Assembly (NCBI GenBank): GCA_003445095.1
Contig: DLVS01000855.1
Coordinates: forward strand, 1 to 9,207
DNA from: Verrucomicrobiales bacterium
GTDB taxonomy: Bacteria > Verrucomicrobiota > Verrucomicrobiia > Limisphaerales > UBA9464
DNA: 9,207 bases
Direction of reading: 5' to 3'
Shown: positions 1 through 7,282 of the stretch, one piece after another
Layout of the letters: each line of letters starts with the position of its first letter
How positions within the stretch are numbered: position 1 is the stretch's first letter
Position numbers and translations under genes: made by a program
The notes under the pieces: generated by a model
The model's database searches: none
Told to the model about the DNA's origin: nothing
Seen by the model: the letters and a program-made list of their open reading frames with translations, nothing else

Positions 1-103
1 ATTTAGATGGGGACGCGCGGTAGCGGCGTTCCTACCCGGGGAGACCCCGCGCTTCGCGCGGGCCAAAAACTCGACTCCCACCGCTCCCACAGTCCTCAGG
101 ATC
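1..103. repeat. GC-rich hairpin-dense tract, candidate dispersed (REP-like) element
   Basis: This stretch is packed with short inverted repeats. GGTAG (19-23) pairs with CTACC (32-36). CGGGG (37-41) pairs with CCCCG (45-49). A 7-bp perfect stem CCCGCGC/GCGCGGG lies at 46-62 around a TTC loop. No T-run follows the hairpins on the plus strand, so this is not a normal intrinsic terminator. The tract is open in several frames, but none shows a start or a recognisable domain. The density of palindromes suggests a repetitive extragenic element of the kind seen in many copies in large verrucomicrobial genomes. There is no second copy in this window, so the repeat status is inference. Confidence 0.35.
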
Positions 104-174
104 CACTTTGATACACCCCTGGTTCTGCGAAGTTTGGTGGGGATACTCCCAGTCTAGAATCACCCCACAACAAA

Positions 175-204
175 TTGGGCTTATCCATTATCTCATCATA
201 AAAT
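175..204 (+). promoter_or_regulatory. possible housekeeping-type promoter for the CotH gene
   Basis: TTGGGC (175-180) and TAAAAT (199-204, five of six matches to TATAAT) are separated by 18 bases in a locally AT-rich patch about 50 bases before the CotH start. It does not resemble the CTGTAACC-N16-GTAGTA motif found elsewhere in the window, so the CotH gene appears to be outside that regulon. The assignment rests on consensus matching alone and is weak. Confidence 0.3.
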
Positions 205-254
205 CCCTGGCGTGAATTGACGTCTGCCCTCGCGAACCGGAGCCTCACGAGGTG

Positions 255-1943
255 ATGTTTTCACCGGTGTTTCGATCCCTGCCCGGGGTGGTTAACACAA
301 ACGGGCTCCAGGCTCGCCCGTCGCTGGCGAGGTGCTGCCTCCTCCGGTGCATAACGCTGTTGTTGTTCGGGTGCGTCGTTTGCGGGCCGTTTGCCTCGGC
401 TGTTCCCTCGGCCGATCCCACCGACAAGTTCTATGCCTCAGAGAGCCTACAGACCATTCGCCTGGAGATTTCCCCGGAGAACCTTGATCGGTTACAGCGC
501 GCGTTGCCCCGGAGGATTTCGGTTCCGGGCACGTTCCAGTGGAATGACCAGACGCTTCAGTCCGTGGGGATTCGCTACAAAGGGAACAGTTCATCCGACC
601 CGAATTCGCCGCACAAACGGTCGTTTCTGATCACGTTTTCAGAGTACCAAACCGGTCAACGATTTCTCGGGTTGCAGCACGTAGCCTTGGACAACGGGAT
701 TCAGTTCGGCGGTTTGTTCAGCGAACGGCTGATCACCGATGTTCTCCGAGGAGTGGGCGTGAAAGCTTCTCGCTGCAACTACGCCCGAGTGTACCTGAAC
801 GGGAAGCCCGCTGGCGTGTATGTCAACGTGGAGCGGATCGATCGAACGTTCCTTGAACGCAATTTCGATTCAAGCGGCGGCGCTCTTTTTAAGGTTGACG
901 AAGGTGGCCCAGGCGCTGAGCTGCACTATCTCGGCAGTGATGTGGCACTCTATCGAAAAGCTTTCGAATTGCATGCGGGTAATGAAGTCGAGGCGTTTGC
1001 CGCCTTGTTGGAGTTCATTCGCGCTATCGACCCATCCACCGGCGACGGGACGGAATTATCCCGAGCGCTGGACGTCGACGCCTTCCTGAAGACGACGGCC
1101 GTCCTGCTCTTGGCAGGCGCGTTCGATCAATACACGGGTTGGGGACCACACAATTATTACCTGTACCAGAATCCGGCCGATCACCGGTGGACTTACATTC
1201 CGTGGGATTTGGATGTGGGCTTTGCCGACAACGCTTTTGGTCGCGTGCCCGTGCTGGAGGGCTGGAATGCCGCGTGGCCGGCCCCGGTCCCTGATCGCCC
1301 ATTAATGGAACGGCTGATTTCGGATCCAGTCCTGCTTCAGCGTTATCGGCAACACGCACGTACCATCCTCGAGACCTGGTTCCGTCCGGAAATTCTCATC
1401 CCCAAGTTGCATAAGCTGCACGCGCAGATCCGCTTGGCATTGGAGGAGGACCCATTTCCCTCGCGCCGAGCCACCGTGCCTACGGACCGGGGAATTGAGG
1501 ACATTTTCATGTCGATGGAGAAATTCATCCGCGACCGTTATGCGCTGGCCCGGGTGCAACTGGACGCACCTGGAAACCGACCCGTACCCAAGCCGATGGC
1601 CCCACAACCCCAACCCCAAGGGCCAATGCCGGGCCCGCCGTCCGCGGATGCGCCCACCGACCTCCGCGCCGCCAAGGTTACTGCAGAGGGGGTGGAACTG
1701 CAGTGGGTGGACCACGCCGAGGGCGAGGTGGCACATGTCGTGCAGAGGTGCAGTGGCGTCGACTGCACGGACTTTGTGAACGCGCTCGGACTGGAAGGGC
1801 CGCACGTGACGACGGCGATGGATCGTCAGGTACAAGGCGGGAAGACCTATCGCTACCGGGTTTATGCCGTTCTGCCGACGCCGGGCGGACCACGGGGCAC
1901 GGGCGTGTCTAACGTGATTACGGTCACGGTACCCGAACGGTAG
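255..1943 (+). CDS. secreted CotH-family kinase-like protein with C-terminal fibronectin type III domain
   Basis: Residues are numbered from a GTG at 252; an ATG follows immediately at 255, and GAGG sits just upstream. The N-terminus is long, then a hydrophobic stretch (about 29-45) and a SASA-like cleavage site near residue 50 indicate Sec export. The LFGC at 38-41 could alternatively be a lipobox. Residues about 65-435 match the CotH family, a kinase-like fold known from spore-coat CotH, which phosphorylates secreted proteins. Visible hallmarks are RYKGNSS (108-114) with a downstream HKRSF, YVNVERID (190-197), NYYLY (301-305) and IPWDLDVGF (316-324), whose acidic pair is probably metal-binding. 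A proline/glutamine-rich linker (about 443-463) leads to an FN3 domain (about 466-563) with a Cys pair at 500 and 505 that could form a disulfide. Substrate unknown. The gene is monocistronic, convergent with the S74 gene. The family call is confident; the start is less so. Confidence 0.88.
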   Translation: MFSPVFRSLPGVVNTNGLQARPSLARCCLLRCITLLLFGCVVCGPFASAVPSADPTDKFYASESLQTIRLEISPENLDRLQRALPRRISVPGTFQWNDQTLQSVGIRYKGNSSSDPNSPHKRSFLITFSEYQTGQRFLGLQHVALDNGIQFGGLFSERLITDVLRGVGVKASRCNYARVYLNGKPAGVYVNVERIDRTFLERNFDSSGGALFKVDEGGPGAELHYLGSDVALYRKAFELHAGNEVEAFAALLEFIRAIDPSTGDGTELSRALDVDAFLKTTAVLLLAGAFDQYTGWGPHNYYLYQNPADHRWTYIPWDLDVGFADNAFGRVPVLEGWNAAWPAPVPDRPLMERLISDPVLLQRYRQHARTILETWFRPEILIPKLHKLHAQIRLALEEDPFPSRRATVPTDRGIEDIFMSMEKFIRDRYALARVQLDAPGNRPVPKPMAPQPQPQGPMPGPPSADAPTDLRAAKVTAEGVELQWVDHAEGEVAHVVQRCSGVDCTDFVNALGLEGPHVTTAMDRQVQGGKTYRYRVYAVLPTPGGPRGTGVSNVITVTVPER

Positions 1944-1953
1944 CCAATAATGC

Positions 1954-1984
1954 CTGGCGGGGGGATTGGTCGTCGGCCAGTTTT
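1954..1984. terminator. weak candidate terminator between convergent genes
   Basis: CTGGC (1954-1958) can pair with GCCAG (1976-1980), directly followed by TTTT (1981-1984) on the plus strand. It lies in the 49-base gap between the converging CotH and S74 genes, where termination is expected. The stem is only 5 bp with a 17-base loop, so the call is weak. Confidence 0.28.
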
Positions 1985-1992
1985 CGGAACGT

Positions 1993-2629
1993 TCAATCCG
2001 CATGAAGTACCTGCCCCATCGTGCCCGCAGCGGAGCGACGTTGCTCGATGGCGTTTAAGCGCGCTTCGACAAGTTCGAGCCGCAGTTTGAGCGCCCGGTT
2101 CTCCCGGGTGAGAGATTCGGCGAGGGCCTTCGTGTTTGAGTCGAGTTCCTGAATCGCGGCGAGAGCGACGGGAACGAGCGAGGAATAGGCTATGCCTTTG
2201 AACCCACCGATCTCGCTGACGACTTCCGGAAACAGTGGTTCCACTTCCTGGGCGATAAACCCGAGATTCAAGGGAGCCCAGTCGAGTTGGTTGGTGAAAC
2301 GGTAGGTGACGGGCCGCAGTTGGTTCACTCGGTCCAGCACTGAATCGAGTTCAGAGATATTCTTTTTCAATCGAAGGTCGGAAAGGGCTGTCCATCGGCC
2401 GTTGGAGTCGAGGACGGCACCGCCCGGCGACTCAACGGGCGTAAGCCAGAGGTCTCTACCGCTACTTTGTATCTCCCAACTTTCTGGGTCAGTGACGTAC
2501 TCTTTGATGCTCATCCTACCGGAGATGTGGAGGTCACCACCGCCTGCCAGAGCGAACGAGTCAAGGGTGAAATCCTCGGCGTGCAACGACGCTGAGGCGG
2601 CGAGTAGTATTGGAAAAAATGGTCTTCAT
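1993..2629 (-). CDS. small secreted protein with S74 intramolecular-chaperone domain; signal peptide out of frame
   Basis: The open frame runs from a poor TTG at 2586 to the stop at 1993 (197 aa). Its C-terminal part is a Peptidase_S74 chaperone domain, known from phage tail spikes and fibres, where it helps trimer folding and cleaves itself off. SDLRLKKNI at 69-77 carries the expected Ser (S69) and Lys (K74, five residues later), followed by GFIAQEVEPLFPEVV (109-123), IAYSSLVPVALAAIQEL and a coiled coil (about 149-184). Upstream in the same frame is a signal peptide whose ATG (2627-2629) is one base out of frame because of six T at 2614-2619. With five T the product starts MKTIFPILLAASASLHA and continues into EDFTLDSFALAGGG, 211 aa in all. 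I therefore annotate from 2629 and regard the frameshift as an error, a recent mutation or a slippage switch. A CTGTAACC/GTAGTA promoter lies 27 bases upstream of the ATG. The function of the mature protein is unknown. Confidence 0.8.
2614..2619 (-). other. T6 homopolymer causing a +1 frameshift in the signal peptide
   Basis: Six A on the plus strand read as six T in codons 4 to 6 of the S74 gene. From the ATG at 2629 the frame as written ends after 22 residues. Removing one T joins the ATG to the long frame and creates a textbook signal peptide (short Lys-containing n-region, hydrophobic core, ASLHA cleavage site). Phase-variable slippage, a fixed mutation and a homopolymer sequencing error are all possible. 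Confidence 0.75.
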
Positions 2630-2656
2630 AATTCGGTCCGCCGGTATCTGCGGGCT

Positions 2657-2686
2657 TACTACATAATCTGTGAGCCACGGTTACAG
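2657..2686 (-). promoter_or_regulatory. ECF-type promoter motif, copy 1 (S74 gene)
   Basis: On the minus strand CTGTAACC (2686-2679) is followed after exactly 16 bases by GTAGTA (2662-2657), within the longer ATTATGTAGTAAG. The ATG of the S74 gene is 27 bases downstream. The same pair with identical spacing occurs before the kinase and before the 8085 ORF. A GTAAC-type -35 element is compatible with ECF sigma factors. Recognition by the sigma factor encoded at 2973-3725 is inferred. Confidence 0.7.
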
Positions 2687-2972
2687 CGCCGCGATGGAGA
2701 AATCCCCATCGGGCAACTGGGCGGCCTAAATTTGCCGAACCAATTCGATTGCTCGGTGAGTCCCCCGAATTGGCCGAAGCCGCCGGATGTTCACGCAGCC
2801 ACTCCGGATCGACCATCCAGTAGGTTCGGGAACCCCAATTCCGAGGTGGCGCCAGTGAATTGCTGGGCGACAGAAGCCTGGCATTTCTGGTGGATCCGGT
2901 TTCACTTCGACATGTCCCGTGACGCCGGTTTCAAAGTTTCACCGGATCCCACGTTAACGAACCGAATCGTCC
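2687..2972. other. divergent intergenic region upstream of the sigma gene
   Basis: No credible gene is visible here. Two perfect inverted repeats stand out: CCAATTCG (2740-2747) with CGAATTGG (2766-2773), loop 18, and GGATCCGGT (2892-2900) with ACCGGATCC (2941-2949), spacing 40 and ending 23 bases before the sigma start. Either could be a regulator site or a structured leader. There is no CTGTAACC/GTAGTA motif pointing towards the sigma gene and no convincing -35/-10 pair. Confidence 0.35.
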
Positions 2973-3725
2973 ATGCGGACTGATACCAACAGTGAAGTTC
3001 CGGTCGGAGAGCCTGCCGAGGGGTTCCAGACCACCCATTGGAGCGCAGTGCTGGCGGCCGGAAAAGCAGAGACGACCCATGCCGCGGTGGCGTTGGAGAA
3101 TTTGTGTCGCGCCTATTGGTATCCGCTTTACGCCTACGTGCGGCGCCAGGGCCACAGTTCCGAGGACGCACAGGACCTAACCCAGGAGTTCTTCGCTCGG
3201 CTCTTGGGGAAAAAATATCTCCAACTCGCTGACCGGGAGCGGGGCCGCTTCCGTTCCTTCCTGCTCAAGTCGCTTCAGCATTTCTTGGTTAATGAGTGGA
3301 TCCGCGGCCAGGCGCAGAAGCGAGGCGGCGGGTGCAATGTCTTCTCGCTGGACGAAGAAGCGGCCGAGCGGCTCTACCGAGAGGAGCCAGCGACGGAGCT
3401 CCCATCGGAATCTCTCTATGACAAACGCTGGGCGGTCACCCTGTTGGATCGCGCCATGAACCGCTTGGGCGCGGATTATGCCGCCGCCGGCAAACGGGCG
3501 CTTTTCGACCAATTGAAGGGTCTGCTGCTAACCGAGGGCTCGGCTGAGGCTTATCGTGAGGCGGGCCACGCAGCGGACTTGAGTGAAGGCGCCGTGAAAG
3601 TGGCGGTGCATCGGCTGCGTCAACGTTTTCGCGAAGCGGTCCGCGCCGAGATCGCCCAAACCGTAGCTACGCCGGCCGAAGTGGACGAGGAACTACGCTG
3701 CCTCATGGCCGCCATGAGTGGGTGA
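2973..3725 (+). CDS. ECF-like RNA polymerase sigma factor (Ser/Thr-kinase-associated type)
   Basis: This 250-aa protein has a sigma region 2 at about 40-115, including the helix with EDAQDLTQEFFARLL (64-78) and the stretch DRERGRFRSFLLKSLQHFL (87-105) typical of sigma factors abundant in planctomycetes and verrucomicrobia. A linker follows (about 120-170). Region 4, the -35-binding helix-turn-helix, is at about 175-224, with LSEGAVKVAVHRLRQRFRE at 203-221. It is longer than a classical ECF sigma because of the N-terminal extension, the linker and a conserved-looking acidic tail (EVDEEL, 236-241). No anti-sigma gene is adjacent; instead the next gene encodes a transmembrane Ser/Thr kinase, a pairing known for STK-type ECF groups in which the kinase is thought to control the sigma factor. 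The ATG has no strong Shine-Dalgarno sequence. Its target promoters are probably the three CTGTAACC-N16-GTAGTA copies in this window (inference). Confidence 0.9.
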   Translation: MRTDTNSEVPVGEPAEGFQTTHWSAVLAAGKAETTHAAVALENLCRAYWYPLYAYVRRQGHSSEDAQDLTQEFFARLLGKKYLQLADRERGRFRSFLLKSLQHFLVNEWIRGQAQKRGGGCNVFSLDEEAAERLYREEPATELPSESLYDKRWAVTLLDRAMNRLGADYAAAGKRALFDQLKGLLLTEGSAEAYREAGHAADLSEGAVKVAVHRLRQRFREAVRAEIAQTVATPAEVDEELRCLMAAMSG

Positions 3726-3730
3726 ACCGC

Positions 3731-3760
3731 CTGTAACCAGGCTCGGCCGATTATGTAGTA
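3731..3760 (+). promoter_or_regulatory. ECF-type promoter motif, copy 2 (kinase operon)
   Basis: CTGTAACC (3731-3738) and GTAGTA (3755-3760) are separated by 16 bases, the latter inside ATTATGTAGTAAG, the same 13 bases as in copy 1. The -35-like element begins five bases after the sigma stop, so the kinase can be transcribed independently of the sigma gene. The 12 bases CCGCCTGTAACC (3727-3738) are shared exactly with copy 3. The ATG at 3797 is 36 bases downstream of GTAGTA, close to the 35 bases in copy 3, which supports that start. Confidence 0.72.
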
Positions 3761-3796
3761 AGACACCGCGACGTGCCGATCCCGGCGATTTCGAAT

Positions 3797-6700
3797 ATGG
3801 ACAAAACTCCTCGATGTCATAGTTGCGGCGTGGCCTTGCCCGGCCAGGCCGTCGAGGGAATGTGCGCCAACTGTCTGCTCAAGTTGGCGTTGGAAGCACC
3901 GCTGACCACACCCGGGAATCTTGAAGACGCCGCCACTTCCCAAGCGACAAGTCCAAATCCGGTCGTGAGCGTGGTCTCTTCGACGGACCTGTCTGGAACA
4001 ACGATCGGCCGGTATAAGCTCCGGCAAAAGATCGGCGAAGGCGGGATGGGTGCAGTGTATCTCGCGGAGCAACGGGAGCCCGTCATGCGCAAGGTCGCGC
4101 TCAAGATCATCAAGGCGGGCATGGATACTCAGTCGGTCGTCGCCCGCTTCGAGGCGGAGCGACAAGCCCTGGCGATGATGGACCATCCGAACATCGCCAA
4201 GGTCTTCGATGGCGGCACGACCGGCTCCGCCGGATCCGAAATCTCAAATTCTAAAGTTCAAATCATCGGAGGCCGACCCTACTTCGTCATGGAGTTGGTC
4301 CGCGGCGTTAAGATGACCGATTACTGCAACCAGACTCAACTCTCGGTCCCAGAGCGTCTGAAGCTGTTCATCCAGGTATGTCAGGCAATCCAGCACGCAC
4401 ATCAAAAGGGAATCATTCATCGCGACATCAAACCGTCGAATATTATAGTCGCCGTCAACGATGGAGTGCCGGTACCCAAAGTCATTGATTTCGGCATTGC
4501 CAAGGCCACCGACCAGCGGCTAACCGAAAATAGCTATTTCACTGAGTTCCACGCTTTTCTCGGCACCCCGGCCTATACAAGTCCGGAGCAAGCCGAGTTG
4601 AGCAGTCTCGACATCGATACTCGCAGCGACATCTACAGCTTGGGCGTGTTGTTGTATGAACTGCTAACGGGAGTGACACCGTTCGACACCAAAGAACTGC
4701 TGGCCTCAGGGATCGATGCCATGCGTAAGACGATCCGGGAGAAAGAGCCCGTACGCCCGAGCACGCGGCTAACGCAACTGAACTCGGCCTCCGCCGGACG
4801 GAAACTTGTCCCTCGCCCCTCGCCCCTCGCCTCTGACTTGGACTGGATCGTAATGAAGTGTTTGGAGAAGGACCGAGCGCGGCGCTACGAGACGGCCAAT
4901 GGACTCGCGGCAGATCTCGGGCGGCATCTGGCGAACGAACCGGTGGTCGCGCGTCCCCCCAGCGCGAGTTATCTACTGCAAAAAGCGTGGCGGAGAAACC
5001 GATTAGTACTCACCGCCGGCGGAGCCGTCGTCGTGATCCTTCTCGTGGGCGCAGCCGTGAGCATTTGGCAAGCGACGCGCGCGATCACGGCGCGCCAGGC
5101 AGAACACGAACAACGAACCCGAGCCGAAGCGAACGAAACACGCGCGCTCGCCAGTGAAGAGGCGGCTCGGCGCGCCGAGCGAGAGACGCGTCAACGTTTG
5201 TACGCGGCCGACATGGTCGCGGCCCAGCACGCGTTGGCCGAAGGGAATCTCGGCCAGGCCCGCGACTACCTTCGAAATCATATCCCAGAGGCGGGCCAAC
5301 CCGACTTGCGAGGTTTCGAGTGGCGGTACTACTGGGATCAAACCGAAGGCCGCCAAGCGCACACTTTCACCGGTCATTCCAACTTAGTTTATTGCGTGGC
5401 CTTCTCACCCGATGGCCGTTGGCTGATCTCGGGAGGATGGGACAGTCAAGTGTTTCTGTGGGACGTCCGAGAACGGAAGCGCGTCACCAACTTCGTGCCC
5501 GGAGGTGGCGAGGTTCGCTCCGTCGCGGTGACTCCCGACGGCGATCTGTTGGCCGTCGGAACGCAATCCGAAGTGTCGCTGTGGCGAATGAACGACGTCC
5601 GTCAGCCCTCGCTCGTCATCCGTCGTCCGGCCAAAGAGGCTCGCGTGAATTTTGTTCCCCACACCTCGCAACTGGCGATCGGTCTGGTTCAGAGCGTTTG
5701 GGGTTACGGTTTCGAACCCGGGTCCGTCGAGTTGTGGGACTACGAAGCCAATCAGACCATCCGCGAATTCCCCGAGACCGGCAGTCGCACGGCATTGCCA
5801 GCCGCGGGAGGCATTTTGTTCACCGGGGTTCGCCATAATCTGTTGCAGCGTTGGGATCTCATTTCCGACCGACCGCCGCTCACGGCCGAGTTTCCCTGGC
5901 CGCTGCGCAGTCTCGCCTGTTCACCCGATGGGCGCTGGTTGATTACGACGTCCGGCGAAGAAGACAATCGCGCGCAGCTTTGGGATGGAGTTCGGTTGAG
6001 CCCGATTCGGACGTTGATTCGGCATCCGGAAAAAACCGACATCTGGAGTGTCGCCTTTTCGCGAGATAATCAATTCGCCGCGACCGCCCATGCTGATCAA
6101 CTCATCCGCCTCTGGTCGTTGGAAGCGACCTCCGACCCGGTCATTCTTCGCGGGCATGGCAGTGAAGTGCGGGCGGTCTGCTTTGCTCCGGACGGAAGGT
6201 TGCTAGCGACCGGAGGGGCCGATGAAACCGTTCGTCTGTGGGATTTAGGGACTGCGTCGCAGCCGACCGCCATTCGCAACGTGGATCACGATCAATGGCA
6301 GCAAGGCCCGACCCTTTCTCCCGATGGAAGGCTGATGGCCATCGGTGGAGAAGGCGCTACGATTGAGCTTTGGGATCTTGAATGGCTGCGGCGAGTTGGA
6401 GTGCTGACGAATGCCTCGCACGCAATCCGTTTCTCCGCCGACTCGGCCAAGTTAATCACTCTGGACGATACCGTGACGCTGAAGGTTTGGGATCTCGCCC
6501 GGCGCGCACCGGAGTCGGTGGTGACGCTCGCCAATGTTGCTCACTACTACCGCGGCTTTGCGCTTTCGCCCGATGGGCAGTTCCTGGTCGGTGCGAGCCG
6601 CGAAGGAGACGACACGAGTACAATTACCCTATGGAATGTGGCGACGGGTGAGAAGGCCACGCGCGCGCAGGCCCATCACCGCGCCCTCTGGGCTGTGGTG

Positions 6701-7168
6701 TTTTTCCCGGATGGACGGCGTTTTGCCACCTGCGGGGAGGATCGGGTCGCCCGTATTTGGAATGCCCAGACGCTGGAGCGGGAAGCCGAATTTGGCGGAC
6801 ACAAGGATCAAGTATTTGGCGTGGGCCTGTCCTCCGATGGCACATTGTTAGCCACCGCGAGCATCGACGGAACAGCGAAGGTCTGGAACGTGGCGGAGCG
6901 ACGCGAACTGTGGACATTGAAGGGTCACAAACGAGGAGTGCTCGACATCGTGTTTAACACGGACGGGAAGACGTTGGCGACCTGCAGCGATGATGGGTCA
7001 GTGAGAGTCTGGAATCTAGCGACCGGCCGTGAAGTGGGAAGCTGGCAATTTGGCCGCCAGACGTGCTGGGCGGTTTTTAGCCCTGATGGCAGTCGCCTCG
7101 TGGTGGTTGATAACTCGGGGACGGCGACGGTGCTCAACGGCCCGCTTTCTAGTCTCCAAGCGCGATGA
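3797..7168 (+). CDS. transmembrane Hanks-type Ser/Thr protein kinase with 14 WD40-like repeats
   Basis: I start at the ATG at 3797 (1123 aa); a GTG at 3773 would add eight residues but falls almost at the predicted transcription start. Residues 7-26 form a four-Cys zinc-ribbon-like motif (CHSC, CANC). The kinase domain (about 71-382) looks catalytically complete: GEGGMGAVY loop (80-88), VALK lysine K103, likely helix-C Glu 121, HRDIKPSN (208-215), DFG (231-233) and SPEQ (262-265). A transmembrane helix spans about 402-423, then an Arg/Glu/Ala-rich probable coiled coil (426-472) and a conserved-looking [11 protein letters not shown] segment. From about 517 to the end I count 14 WD40-like units (…SPDG…LWD), enough for two seven-bladed propellers. 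The kinase should be cytoplasmic and the propellers outside, acting as sensor or docking platform. It probably acts on the sigma factor encoded upstream. Two low-complexity insertions interrupt the kinase domain. Confidence 0.92.
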   Translation: MDKTPRCHSCGVALPGQAVEGMCANCLLKLALEAPLTTPGNLEDAATSQATSPNPVVSVVSSTDLSGTTIGRYKLRQKIGEGGMGAVYLAEQREPVMRKVALKIIKAGMDTQSVVARFEAERQALAMMDHPNIAKVFDGGTTGSAGSEISNSKVQIIGGRPYFVMELVRGVKMTDYCNQTQLSVPERLKLFIQVCQAIQHAHQKGIIHRDIKPSNIIVAVNDGVPVPKVIDFGIAKATDQRLTENSYFTEFHAFLGTPAYTSPEQAELSSLDIDTRSDIYSLGVLLYELLTGVTPFDTKELLASGIDAMRKTIREKEPVRPSTRLTQLNSASAGRKLVPRPSPLASDLDWIVMKCLEKDRARRYETANGLAADLGRHLANEPVVARPPSASYLLQKAWRRNRLVLTAGGAVVVILLVGAAVSIWQATRAITARQAEHEQRTRAEANETRALASEEAARRAERETRQRLYAADMVAAQHALAEGNLGQARDYLRNHIPEAGQPDLRGFEWRYYWDQTEGRQAHTFTGHSNLVYCVAFSPDGRWLISGGWDSQVFLWDVRERKRVTNFVPGGGEVRSVAVTPDGDLLAVGTQSEVSLWRMNDVRQPSLVIRRPAKEARVNFVPHTSQLAIGLVQSVWGYGFEPGSVELWDYEANQTIREFPETGSRTALPAAGGILFTGVRHNLLQRWDLISDRPPLTAEFPWPLRSLACSPDGRWLITTSGEEDNRAQLWDGVRLSPIRTLIRHPEKTDIWSVAFSRDNQFAATAHADQLIRLWSLEATSDPVILRGHGSEVRAVCFAPDGRLLATGGADETVRLWDLGTASQPTAIRNVDHDQWQQGPTLSPDGRLMAIGGEGATIELWDLEWLRRVGVLTNASHAIRFSADSAKLITLDDTVTLKVWDLARRAPESVVTLANVAHYYRGFALSPDGQFLVGASREGDDTSTITLWNVATGEKATRAQAHHRALWAVVFFPDGRRFATCGEDRVARIWNAQTLEREAEFGGHKDQVFGVGLSSDGTLLATASIDGTAKVWNVAERRELWTLKGHKRGVLDIVFNTDGKTLATCSDDGSVRVWNLATGREVGSWQFGRQTCWAVFSPDGSRLVVVDNSGTATVLNGPLSSLQAR
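4226..4270 (+). repeat. AT-rich in-frame insertion in the kinase domain
   Basis: Between the TTG and the [13 protein letters not shown] segment of the kinase lie about 16 extra residues ([16 protein letters not shown]). Related kinases usually pass here directly from D-G-G/A-T-x-x-G to RPYFVMELV. The insert is much richer in A and T than the surrounding gene. It sits at a loop between strands of the N-lobe, so the fold should tolerate it. Its origin as captured noncoding repeat sequence is inferred. Confidence 0.4.
4810..4830 (+). repeat. CCCTCGC x3 tandem repeat inside the kinase C-lobe
   Basis: Three perfect copies of the 7-mer CCCTCGC (4810-4816, 4817-4823, 4824-4830) encode the low-complexity part of [18 protein letters not shown], just before the conserved [14 protein letters not shown] block. 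Three units of 7 make 21 bases, so the frame is kept. Gain or loss of one unit would shift the frame before the transmembrane segment. Confidence 0.7.
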
Positions 7169-7278
7169 GCGATGAAGGTCAGACCAAAGCTACCGACTCG
7201 CGGACCGACAAAGATGAGTCTCACAGCTTTGTCACTTCCGGTGTCGTTCCGATTAAAACGATGCGGATGATTTTCTAG
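7165..7278 (+). CDS. putative 37-aa ORF overlapping the kinase stop
   Basis: The ATG overlaps the kinase stop as ATGA (7165-7168), an arrangement typical of translational coupling, and the frame ends at TAG 7276-7278, four bases before the next start. The product ([20 protein letters not shown]…) is acidic and hydrophilic at its N-terminus with a short more hydrophobic tail; no domain is recognised. It may be a coupled small protein, or simply a short frame in the 114-base gap that relays ribosomes to the next gene. The position is the only real support. Confidence 0.3.
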   Translation: MSDEGQTKATDSRTDKDESHSFVTSGVVPIKTMRMIF

Positions 7279-7282
7279 GAAG

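Noticed and set aside
468..497. A further CTGTAACC on the minus strand at 497-490
   Set aside because: At the 16-base spacing the -10 position reads GGAAAT, not GTAGTA, and it lies inside the CotH gene pointing away from any start.
1302..2003. 233-aa open frame on the minus strand antisense to the CotH gene
   Set aside because: It is rich in His, Arg and Pro with no recognisable motif, and the plus-strand CotH frame has clear family motifs over the same bases.
2511..2816. 101-aa open frame on the minus strand covering the S74 upstream region
   Set aside because: It crosses promoter copy 1 and reads out of frame through the signal peptide; no features of a real protein.
2306..2983. 225-aa open frame on the plus strand
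   Set aside because: It is antisense to the S74 domain, whose motifs are unmistakable, and it runs across the divergent promoter region into the sigma start.
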